A stretch of DNA of 64,000 bases, from positions 186,001 to 250,000 of the forward strand of contig WGOE01000009.1 of the NCBI GenBank assembly GCA_016124195.1, written 5' to 3'. This DNA is from a bacterium (lineage in GTDB: Bacteria > Pseudomonadota > Alphaproteobacteria > Rhodobacterales > Rhodobacteraceae). Made by a program: the position numbers and the translations under genes. The notes beneath the pieces were generated by a model that saw only the letters and a program-made list of their open reading frames with translations, ran no database searches and was not told where the DNA came from. Within the stretch, counting starts at the first letter, position 1. Every line of letters begins with the position of its first letter. Below, piece after piece: positions 26,728-33,847 of the stretch.

Positions 26728-27513
26728 ATGGCGCGGGTCTGCGGACATTTTGGCGAGTTGTTGCAGGGCCGGATCGGGCCTGGCGGGCCGGTGGCCCTGG
26801 TCACCTTGCCTTGCCCGGTCTTGTGGGCCGAGGCGCAGGTTTCGCAATGGGACGGGTTTGGCCTCTTGCAACCCGGGCCGGTCGTGGCGCAGGCCAGGGT
26901 GCACCGGCTGTTGCGCGCCCTGGCGGTGCCGGCCCGCGGCAGGTTCCGCCTGCGCCTGACCATGCCGGCGGGGGGTGGGGCGGGGGCCTCGACCGCGGCG
27001 CTGATGGCGCTGGCTCTGGCGGCGGGCGCCGTGGACAGGGAGGCGATCATCGCCGAAGTTCTGGCGCAGGAAGGTGCGAGCGATCCCCTGTTGTTCGCCT
27101 CCCCCGAGCGGGTGCTTTGGGCCTCGCGGCGCGGCGCGGTGCTGGCCTGTCTGCCCGCCTTGCCGAAGTTCGAGGTGTTGGGCGGCTTTCTGGGCCCCGG
27201 CCAGCGCACCGATCCCTTCGATCATGATTTTCCCGACATATCGGACCTTCTGGCCGACTGGCCGGGCGCCGATCTGGCCGTGATGGCGCGTCTGGCCAGC
27301 CAGTCGGCGCGGCGCACTCTGGCCCTGCGCGGACCGGCGGGCGATCCGACCGAGGGTTTGGCACGCCGTCTGGGCGCCCTCGGCTTCACGATCGCCCATA
27401 CCGGCGCGGCGCGCGGATTGATCTTTGCGCCGGGACTGGTGCCTCAAGCGGCGGCGGCAGACTTGCGCGCGGCCGGCTTTTCGCGGATCACCCGGTTCAG
27501 GTGCGGGGGATAG
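26728..27513 (+). CDS. L-threonine kinase-like GHMP protein (PduX family)
   Basis: A 261-aa GHMP-superfamily protein. The N-terminal CGHFGELLQGRI matches the PduX/threonine-kinase signature, and the GHMP ATP-binding loop appears as MPAGGGAGASTAALMA. In Salmonella PduX phosphorylates L-threonine, giving the substrate for the threonine-phosphate decarboxylase that makes the aminopropanol arm of B12. That decarboxylase (cobC) lies two genes downstream, so the same role is likely here. A strong GGGGAGGGG precedes ATG 26728. Confidence 0.8.
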   Translation: MARVCGHFGELLQGRIGPGGPVALVTLPCPVLWAEAQVSQWDGFGLLQPGPVVAQARVHRLLRALAVPARGRFRLRLTMPAGGGAGASTAALMALALAAGAVDREAIIAEVLAQEGASDPLLFASPERVLWASRRGAVLACLPALPKFEVLGGFLGPGQRTDPFDHDFPDISDLLADWPGADLAVMARLASQSARRTLALRGPAGDPTEGLARRLGALGFTIAHTGAARGLIFAPGLVPQAAAADLRAAGFSRITRFRCGG

Positions 27514-27516
27514 GCG

Positions 27517-28458
27517 ATGTTTGCAGGCGCGATGCTGGTGGCGATGGCGGTGGATGCGGCCCTGGGCTGGCCCGACCGGATTTACGACCGCATCGGCCAT
27601 CCGGTTACGTGGATCGGCGATGTGATCGACCGGGCCGAGCGCCGGTTCAACTCGTCGGCACTGCCGTTCTGGCGGCGGAGAATGAATGGCGTGCTGGTCT
27701 GCCTCGGCATTGCAGCCATGGCCGGGCTGATTGCGCAGCTCATCGTCTGGAGCCTGCCGCACGGGCCGTGGGGCGCCGTGCTGACCGGGGTTTTCGCATG
27801 GCCCCTTGTGGCGGCGCGGTCCCTGCACGATCATGTGCGCCGGGTTGCGACCCTCTTGGCACGCGGCGATCTGCAGGGCGCGCGCGATGCGGTGGCGATG
27901 ATCGTAGGGCGCGACCCTGCCACGCTCGATCAGGCCGGGGTGGCGCGGGCGGCATTGGAGAGTCTGGCCGAAAATGCCTCGGACGGGGTGGTGGCGCCCT
28001 TGTTCTGGGGGGTCGTTCTGGGCCTGCCGGGGATTGCCGCCTACAAGGCGATCAACACGATGGATTCGATGATCGGCCATATGAGCCCGCGCTACCGCGC
28101 CTTCGGCTGGGCCGCGGCGCGGCTTGACGATCTGGTCAACCTGATCCCGGCGCGGCTGACCGCTGTTTTGTTGGTGGCGGTCGCCGGGTCCGGCTGGAAG
28201 ATGGCGCTCAAGGTGATGATCGCCGACGCCGGCCATCACCGCTCGCCCAATGCCGGCTGGCCCGAGGCAGCGATGGCCGGGGCGCTGGGGATAAGGCTGT
28301 CGGGTCCGCGCGTCTATGATGGCGAGGTCACGTCCGAACCTTGGGTCAATGAGGGCGCGCCCGACCCTGGTCCGATCGACCTTGGCCGCGGGCTGAACCT
28401 CTATCTGGCGGCCGTGCTGGCGCTGGCATTGGTGATTGCCGTGGTGGCCCTGCTGTGA
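27517..28458 (+). CDS. cobD: Adenosylcobinamide-phosphate synthase (CobD/CbiB)
   Basis: Integral membrane enzyme, 313 aa, that joins aminopropanol phosphate to adenosylcobyric acid. Family features are the N-terminal AVDAALGWPDRIYDRIGHPVTW region, ARAALESLAENASDGVVAP, MDSMIGHMSPRYRAFGWAAAR and AGHHRSPNAGWPEAAMAGAL (each in part), plus four to five membrane spans. It starts 3 nt after the kinase gene and overlaps cobC through GTGA. Note that CobD here follows Pseudomonas denitrificans naming and equals CbiB of Salmonella. Confidence 0.92.
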   Translation: MFAGAMLVAMAVDAALGWPDRIYDRIGHPVTWIGDVIDRAERRFNSSALPFWRRRMNGVLVCLGIAAMAGLIAQLIVWSLPHGPWGAVLTGVFAWPLVAARSLHDHVRRVATLLARGDLQGARDAVAMIVGRDPATLDQAGVARAALESLAENASDGVVAPLFWGVVLGLPGIAAYKAINTMDSMIGHMSPRYRAFGWAAARLDDLVNLIPARLTAVLLVAVAGSGWKMALKVMIADAGHHRSPNAGWPEAAMAGALGIRLSGPRVYDGEVTSEPWVNEGAPDPGPIDLGRGLNLYLAAVLALALVIAVVALL

Positions 28459-29444
28459 CGGGTCCGGGGCGCGACCACGGCGGCAATCTCGATTGGGCCA
28501 AGGCTCGCTATGGCGGGGACGACTGGATCGATCTGTCCACCGGGATCAACCGGGTACCCTATCCGGTGCCGGACTTGCCGGCCGAGGCCTTCACCGCTTT
28601 GCCGGCTCGCGCGGCAATGGACCGTTTGCTGGAGGTTGCTAGGCGCGCCTATGGCAGCGAGGCGCCCATCGTGGCGCTGGCCGGGGCGCAGGCGGCGATC
28701 CAGATGGTGCCGATGTTGCGGGCGCCGGGTCTGGCCCGTGTGCTTGCGCCAACCTACAACGAACATGCGGCGACGCTGCGCGCCTCCGGCTGGCGTGTGG
28801 AAGAGGTGCCCACCCTCGCCGGGCTGGCCGGGGCGGATCTGGCGGTCGTGGTCAATCCCAACAACCCGGACGGCCGGCATCACGGGGGCGAGGCGCTTTT
28901 GGCCTTGCGGGACCGGGTCGGGATGCTGGTCGTCGACGAGAGCTTTGCCGATCCCGAACCCGGCGCAAGCCTGGCCGGGGAAGCGGGCACGGCGGGGCTG
29001 ATCGTGCTGCGGTCCTTCGGCAAGTTCTATGGGCTGGCCGGATTGCGGCTTGGGTTCGCGCTGGGACCCGCGGCAGAGATGGCGCGGATGCGCGACCTCG
29101 CGGGACCCTGGCCGGTGTCGGGCCCGGCGATCGCGGTGGGGACGGTTGCTTTTCAGGATGCGGCATGGGCTGCGGCCACGCGGGCGCGGTTGGCGGCAGA
29201 GGCCGTGGCGCTGGACGAAATTTGCCGCAAGATCGGATGGCAACCGCTTGGCGGGACATCACTTTTCCGGCTTTACGACACACCGGACGCAGGTCTTGCA
29301 CAAGAGGCCCTGGCCGAGGCCCGGATCTGGAGCCGGATCTTTCCCTATTCACGCCGCTGGATCCGGCTGGGTCTGCCGGGGGGCGCCCTGGAATGGCAAC
29401 GGGTGGCGGCCTTGCAAGATGGGCAGATTGCCCATCCTACCTGA
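28455..29444 (+). CDS. cobC: Threonine-phosphate decarboxylase-like aminotransferase (CobC)
   Basis: PLP fold-type I protein of 329 aa that decarboxylates L-threonine-O-phosphate to (R)-1-aminopropan-2-ol phosphate (the Salmonella CobD activity; named cobC in the aerobic pathway). N-terminal [13 protein letters not shown] matches the family, [10 protein letters not shown] is the PLP-contact loop, [10 protein letters not shown] the Asp strand, and the Schiff-base lysine is in [17 protein letters not shown]. It begins at GTG 28455, overlapping cobD by GTGA. Its last eight codons come from palindromic repeat copy 2. Confidence 0.9.
   Translation: MTGPGRDHGGNLDWAKARYGGDDWIDLSTGINRVPYPVPDLPAEAFTALPARAAMDRLLEVARRAYGSEAPIVALAGAQAAIQMVPMLRAPGLARVLAPTYNEHAATLRASGWRVEEVPTLAGLAGADLAVVVNPNNPDGRHHGGEALLALRDRVGMLVVDESFADPEPGASLAGEAGTAGLIVLRSFGKFYGLAGLRLGFALGPAAEMARMRDLAGPWPVSGPAIAVGTVAFQDAAWAAATRARLAAEAVALDEICRKIGWQPLGGTSLFRLYDTPDAGLAQEALAEARIWSRIFPYSRRWIRLGLPGGALEWQRVAALQDGQIAHPT
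29416..29440 (+). repeat. 25-bp palindromic repeat, copy 2
   Basis: Arms GATGGGCA (29418-29425) and TGCCCATC (29429-29436), then CTAC. It differs from copies 1 and 3 only at the central variable base (G here). It encodes the C-terminal DGQIAHPT end of cobC on the plus strand, and its CTA (29437-29439) is the TAG stop codon of convergent cobQ. Confidence 0.8.
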
Positions 29445-30882
29445 GGCCAAGGTTCAGCATGGCTTCGACATCAAGATGCGCCTCGATATGGGCTGCCAGC
29501 GCATCCAGCGTCGCCTCGACCTCGGCGCCATGGTTGCGCTGGACGGCGGGCAGGCCAAGGGCTGTCAGATAGGCTGCGCGGAAGGCGTCCCCGCTGAACA
29601 TGCCATGCAGATAGCTGCCGGTCACCCGGCCATCGGCCGAGATGGCGCCTTCCGGGCGGCCCTCGACCTCGGCGAAGGGGCGGGCGCGGTCGGGGCCCTC
29701 GCTGCGGCCGATGTGGATTTCATAGGCCTGGATCGGCAGGCCGCTGGCCTTGTGCCGCGCGGTGGTGCGGGTCAGGCGCTTGTCCGGCGTCATCGTGGTG
29801 GTGATGTCCAGCAGGCCCAGGCCCGGGCTGGAGCCAGCCGGACCCTCGATGCCGTCCGGGTCCGAGATTTCGGTTCCAAGCATCTGATATCCGCCGCAAA
29901 TCCCCAAGATCCGACCGCCGCGCCGGTGGTGTGCCGCAAGGTCGATGTCCCAGCCCTGTGCACGCAGGAACGCCAGATCGCCCCGGGTGGATTTGCTGCC
30001 CGGCAGGATGACCAGCGCGCAATCGCCCGGGATCGCCTCGCCGGGGCGGACCATGACGACCTGCACGCCGGGTTCCGATTTCAGCGGGTCGAGGTCATCG
30101 AAATTGGCGATGCGCGACAGTTGCAGGCAGGCGATCTTGAGGCCCTGACCGGTCGAGGCCACGATGTCGAGCGCGTCTTCGGCGGGTAGCCGCCAGGCCT
30201 GGGGGAAATAGGGCAGGACGCCCAGTCCCTGCCAGCCAGTCTGCGCCGCGATCATGGCATAACCGTCATCGAAGAGGCGAGGATCGCCGCGGAACTTGTT
30301 GATCACAAACCCCTTTATCAAGGCCGCATCGCTCGGGTCCAGCACGGCCCTGGTGCCCACCATCTGGGCGATCACGCCGCCGCGGTCGATATCGCCGACC
30401 AGGACGACCGGCACCTCCGCCGCCATGGCAAAGCCCATGTTGGCAATGTCGCCGGCACGCAGGTTGACCTCGGCCGGAGAGCCCGCGCCTTCGACGATCA
30501 CCAGATCATGCGCAGCGCCAAGCCGTTGAAAGCTTTGCAGAACCGGCGCCATCAGCGAGGGTTTCAGGGCGGAATAGTCGCGCGCCTTGACGGTGGCCAC
30601 GCGTTTGCCCTGCACCACAACTTGCGCACCCACCTCGGATTCGGGCTTCAAGAGCACGGGGTTCATGTCGGTGTGCGGTTCAAGCCCGCAGGCGAGCGCC
30701 TGCAGGGCCTGGGCGCGGCCGATCTCGCCGCCGTCGATGGTGACGGCGGCATTGTTGGACATGTTCTGCGGCTTGAACGGGGCGACCGACAGACCGCGCA
30801 GACGTGCCGCGCGGCAGAGACCCGCCACGATCAGCGATTTGCCGACATTGGAGCCCGCGCCCTGAATCATGAAGGATTTCAT
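29437..30882 (-). CDS. cobQ: Cobyric acid synthase
   Basis: Glutamine-dependent amidotransferase that amidates carboxyls b, d, e and g of adenosylcobyrinic diamide. The 481-aa protein has an N-terminal dethiobiotin-synthetase-like ATPase ([16 protein letters not shown]) and a C-terminal class I amidotransferase with the Cys in [11 protein letters not shown] and a late HGMF His. The start at 30882 overlaps the HAD gene stop by 4 nt. Its tail overlaps cobC by 8 nt, and its stop lies in repeat copy 2. Confidence 0.95.
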   Translation of the reverse strand: MKSFMIQGAGSNVGKSLIVAGLCRAARLRGLSVAPFKPQNMSNNAAVTIDGGEIGRAQALQALACGLEPHTDMNPVLLKPESEVGAQVVVQGKRVATVKARDYSALKPSLMAPVLQSFQRLGAAHDLVIVEGAGSPAEVNLRAGDIANMGFAMAAEVPVVLVGDIDRGGVIAQMVGTRAVLDPSDAALIKGFVINKFRGDPRLFDDGYAMIAAQTGWQGLGVLPYFPQAWRLPAEDALDIVASTGQGLKIACLQLSRIANFDDLDPLKSEPGVQVVMVRPGEAIPGDCALVILPGSKSTRGDLAFLRAQGWDIDLAAHHRRGGRILGICGGYQMLGTEISDPDGIEGPAGSSPGLGLLDITTTMTPDKRLTRTTARHKASGLPIQAYEIHIGRSEGPDRARPFAEVEGRPEGAISADGRVTGSYLHGMFSGDAFRAAYLTALGLPAVQRNHGAEVEATLDALAAHIEAHLDVEAMLNLGLR

Positions 30883-31481
30883 CGGGTCACACCCAGAACC
30901 TGCGGCAGGTCCTCGCGGGTTTCGTCGGTGAAATGAAAGGTCTGCCAACCGCGCGCCGCGGCGGCCCGGATGTTCTTTTCCGCGTCGTCGATCAGCATTA
31001 TGTCGTGCGGGGCATGGCCGGACCAGGCCTCGATCGCCTCGAAAAAGCCCGGGGCCGGTTTCTTCACGCCCAGGGGCCCCGAGGCGAAAATTTTCTGAAG
31101 ACGGGTCTGAAAGCCCATGGTTTCCCAGATATATCTGGCCCGATGCGCCTCGTTGTTGGTGGCGATGACACCGGGCAGGCCACAGGCGTCAAGCCAGCCC
31201 AGAACCTGCGGGTCGGGATGGGCATCCTTGGCCAGCCAATAGTCCAGAACGGCTTCGGGTTGCAGCGCCGGGGCATGGGCCCGCGTCCATTCGGACAAGA
31301 GGTGCAGAAGATCGCGTTTCCCGGTCAGAACGGCGTCGAACTGATTGGAACCGAACATGAACTCGGTAAAGACCTCGGCAGAGACCCCAAGATCGGCCTC
31401 GAAGCTCTCCTGCCAAAGGAAGAAGCCGCCCTGATAGCCCTTGTTGAGCACGCCATCGAAATCCCAGGCGACCAGTTTCAA
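30879..31481 (-). CDS. HAD-superfamily hydrolase in the cobO-cobQ unit
   Basis: A 200-aa haloacid-dehalogenase-type phosphatase: motif [10 protein letters not shown] (Asp7, Asp9), motif II-like VIATNNE, a lysine in [11 protein letters not shown] and motif [12 protein letters not shown]. The cap is the small helical C1 type. It overlaps cobO and cobQ by ATGA at both ends, so it is made with them. A role as a phosphatase in corrinoid or riboside-phosphate metabolism is possible because no alpha-ribazole phosphatase gene is in the window, but this is inference. Confidence 0.75.
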   Translation of the reverse strand: MKLVAWDFDGVLNKGYQGGFFLWQESFEADLGVSAEVFTEFMFGSNQFDAVLTGKRDLLHLLSEWTRAHAPALQPEAVLDYWLAKDAHPDPQVLGWLDACGLPGVIATNNEAHRARYIWETMGFQTRLQKIFASGPLGVKKPAPGFFEAIEAWSGHAPHDIMLIDDAEKNIRAAAARGWQTFHFTDETREDLPQVLGVTR

Positions 31482-32140
31482 AACTCGACCCCCGGCTGGG
31501 CCTTGATGCCGGAACGGAACGGGTGCTTGATCAGCGTCATCTCTGTCACGAGGTCGGCCGCCTCGATCAGCGCGTCAGAGGCGCCGCGGCCGGTCAGGCA
31601 GACATGGGTCATCGGCGGTTTTTCGGCGGCGAGGAAGGCCACGACCTCGGCCGTGTCGATATAATCATAGCGCATGGCGATGATGATCTCGTCCAGCAGA
31701 ACGAATCGGATGGCGGGATCGCGGATCAGCTCTTTCGCCTTGGCCCAGCCGGCCTGAGCGGCGGCGATGTCGCGGGCGCGGTCCTGGGTTTCCCAGGTGA
31801 AGCCTTCGCCCATGGCATGGAACTGGCAGAGATCGCTGAAATTCTCGGTCAGCAGGCGGCGCTCGCCCGTATCCCAGGCGCCCTTGATGAACTGCACCAC
31901 GGCCGAGGGCATGCCATGCGCCACACAGCGCAGGATCATCCCAAACCCCGATGAGGATTTGCCCTTTCCGGTGCCGGTGTGGACGATGACCAGCCCCTTG
32001 TCGCCCGCCTTGCCCGCCATGATCTTGTCGCGGGCGGCTTTTTTCTTGGCCATTTTCGCGTTGTGGCGGGCATCGGGGTCGGCCGTGCCGCCGGAAGCGG
32101 GGCCGGTTTCGCTGGGCGTGTCGGTTTCAGAAGATGACAT
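31478..32140 (-). CDS. cobO: Cob(I)yrinic acid a,c-diamide adenosyltransferase
   Basis: Transfers the 5'-deoxyadenosyl group of ATP to the reduced cobalt; 220 aa, CobA/CobO/BtuR family. P-loop variant VIVHTGTGKGKSSSGFGM, the core motif VVQFIKGAWDTGE, LLDEIIIAMRYDYID and HVCLTGRGASDALIEAADLVTEM (partial). The N-terminus has the lysine-rich segment AKMAKKKAARDKIMAGKAG usual in alphaproteobacteria. First gene of the minus-strand cobO-HAD-cobQ set, divergent from the riboswitch operon. Confidence 0.95.
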   Translation of the reverse strand: MSSSETDTPSETGPASGGTADPDARHNAKMAKKKAARDKIMAGKAGDKGLVIVHTGTGKGKSSSGFGMILRCVAHGMPSAVVQFIKGAWDTGERRLLTENFSDLCQFHAMGEGFTWETQDRARDIAAAQAGWAKAKELIRDPAIRFVLLDEIIIAMRYDYIDTAEVVAFLAAEKPPMTHVCLTGRGASDALIEAADLVTEMTLIKHPFRSGIKAQPGVEF

Positions 32141-32189
32141 GGCGGCAGGTGTCCTTGACGTTGTGGCGCCATCCTGCCAGAGGTGAAGC

Positions 32190-32400
32190 AGTGTTGGTGC
32201 CGGTCTTGAGATTGACTACTCTTATGACAGGCGAAAAGGGAATGCGACAGGTCTTGGCCTGGGATGCAGCCGCCCCCGCGACCGTGACCGGAGAGGTCAG
32301 CCGATCCACTGGGAAACCGGGAAGGGGGCTGACCCGGGGGCGACCCCAGCTCCGCAAGCCGGGAGACCTGCCAGCACGGACGACTTTGACGGACGGGGTG
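32190..32400 (+). promoter_or_regulatory. Cobalamin (B12) riboswitch
   Basis: Class hallmarks occur in order: GGTGCC near 32196, GAAAAGGGAA at about 32231, the B12-box-like GCCGCCCCCGCGACCGTGA around 32269-32287, CCACTGGGAAACCGGGAAGG, and the closing GGGAGACCTGCC near 32361, which can pair back to the 5' end. It is on the plus strand, about 60 nt before the DUF1636-cobW-cobN operon, and should lower expression when adenosylcobalamin is plentiful. A GGGGGTTTCCCC hairpin at about 32415 before the start codon may be the expression platform. Boundaries are approximate. Confidence 0.92.
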
Positions 32401-32457
32401 TGCCGTGGCGAGTTGGGGGTTTCCCCTCTTCGCGGCATTTCACCTTTAAGGATGGAC

Positions 32458-32814
32458 ATGGCCGCGAGACTGCACATCTGCATGACCTGCAAAGCCGGGC
32501 TTCCGGTCGAGGAAGGTCAGGCCTGCATCGGCGCGAAGCTCTGGGCCGCCATCGCTGCCCTGCCGGTGCCCGAAGGTGTCACGGTCCTGCCGGTCGATTG
32601 CCTTTCGGCCTGCAACACCGGCGCCTCGGTGGCTTTGTCCAAGCCGGGCGCCTGGGGTTATGTCTATGGCCGCATGACCGAAGAGAACGCCGCCGACATC
32701 CTCGCTGGCGCCGCGGCTTACGCGCGCACCCTGGACGGCCTTGTGCCCTGGCGCGAGCGTCCGGTGATCTTTCGCAAACAATCCATCGCCCGAATTCCAC
32801 CACTGGAGGCTTGA
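32458..32814 (+). CDS. DUF1636 putative metal-binding protein
   Basis: A 118-aa protein with five Cys residues: HICMTCKAG (CxxC), QACIG, and VDCLSACNTG (CxxxC), a pattern suited to a metal or [2Fe-2S] thioredoxin-like ferredoxin fold. Start ATG 32458 follows AAGGA at 32447-32451; ATG 32452 is possible. It is the first gene behind the B12 riboswitch and abuts cobW, so a role in cobalt handling or corrin synthesis is likely, but the family has no proven function. Confidence 0.8.
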   Translation: MAARLHICMTCKAGLPVEEGQACIGAKLWAAIAALPVPEGVTVLPVDCLSACNTGASVALSKPGAWGYVYGRMTEENAADILAGAAAYARTLDGLVPWRERPVIFRKQSIARIPPLEA

Positions 32815-33846
32815 ATGACCGATCTCGCAAAAATCCCCGTGACCGTGATCACAGGCTTTCTGGGCGCCGGCAAGACGACGCTGATCCGCCACCTGATGCA
32901 GAACCCGCAGGGCAAGCGGCTGGCCGTGCTGGTCAATGAATTCGGCACCGTCGGCGTGGACGGCGAGATCCTGAAAGGCTGCGCCGATGAGAATTGCCCG
33001 GAGGAAAACATCGTGGAACTGGCCAATGGCTGCATCTGCTGCACCGTGGCCGAGGATTTCATCCCGACGATCGAGGCGCTTCTGGCCTTGCCGAAGCGGC
33101 CTGACCATATCCTGATCGAAACCTCGGGTCTGGCCCTGCCGAAACCCTTGCTCAAGGCCTTCGACTGGCCGGCAATCCGCTCGCTGATCACAGTCGATGG
33201 TGTGATCACGCTGGCCGATGCCGAGGCGGTGGCCTCGGGCCATTTCGCGGGCGAGTTGACGGCGGCGCAGATCGCCGCGGGCGAACATGACACGCCTTTG
33301 GGCGAGGTCTTCGAGGACCAGATTTCCTGCGCGGACATCGTGCTCTTGACCAAGGCCGATCTTGCGGGCGAGGCGGGCGTCGCCGCCGCCCGCGCCGTGA
33401 TCGAGGCCGAGGCCGAAGAGAAGAACCGCATCAACTTGCCGATCCTTGCGATGAGCGAGGGGGTAATCGACCCCCGCGTGATCCTGGGCCTGCAGGCCGC
33501 GGCCGAAGATGATCTGGCCGGCCGTCCCTCGCATCACGATGGTGAGGCCGAACATGAGCATGACGATTTCAATTCGATCGTCGTCGATCTGCCCGAGGTC
33601 GCCTCGGTCGAGGCGCTGACTGCCGCCATTGTCCGGCTGGCGCGGGAACAGAAGATCCTGCGCGTGAAGGGCTATGTCGCGGTCAAGGGCAAGCCGATGC
33701 GGCTTTTGGTGCAGGCGGTGGGGGAAAGGGTGCGGGCGCAGTATGACCGGCTTTGGGGCACGGCGGCGCGGTCGTCGCATCTGGTGGTGATCGCCGAGCG
33801 CGGCGACATCGACGAAGCGGCCATCCGCGCGATTCTGGCGGCCTGA
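32815..33846 (+). CDS. cobW: CobW-family metallochaperone GTPase
   Basis: A 343-aa G3E GTPase thought to deliver Co2+ to the CobNST chelatase. G1 GFLGAGKTTLIRH, the metal-binding NGCICCTV (CxCC), ETSGLALPKPL and the G4-like LTKADL are clear. A His/acid-rich stretch HHDGEAEHEHDDF near residue 238 could bind metal. The CobW C-terminal domain follows. It abuts the DUF1636 gene and lies 1 nt before cobN, strongly supporting the cobalt role among G3E paralogues. Confidence 0.93.
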   Translation: MTDLAKIPVTVITGFLGAGKTTLIRHLMQNPQGKRLAVLVNEFGTVGVDGEILKGCADENCPEENIVELANGCICCTVAEDFIPTIEALLALPKRPDHILIETSGLALPKPLLKAFDWPAIRSLITVDGVITLADAEAVASGHFAGELTAAQIAAGEHDTPLGEVFEDQISCADIVLLTKADLAGEAGVAAARAVIEAEAEEKNRINLPILAMSEGVIDPRVILGLQAAAEDDLAGRPSHHDGEAEHEHDDFNSIVVDLPEVASVEALTAAIVRLAREQKILRVKGYVAVKGKPMRLLVQAVGERVRAQYDRLWGTAARSSHLVVIAERGDIDEAAIRAILAA

Positions 33847-33847
33847 C

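Noticed and set aside
32134-32451. Frame upstream of the DUF1636 gene
   Set aside because: It translates the B12 riboswitch, which is non-coding RNA.
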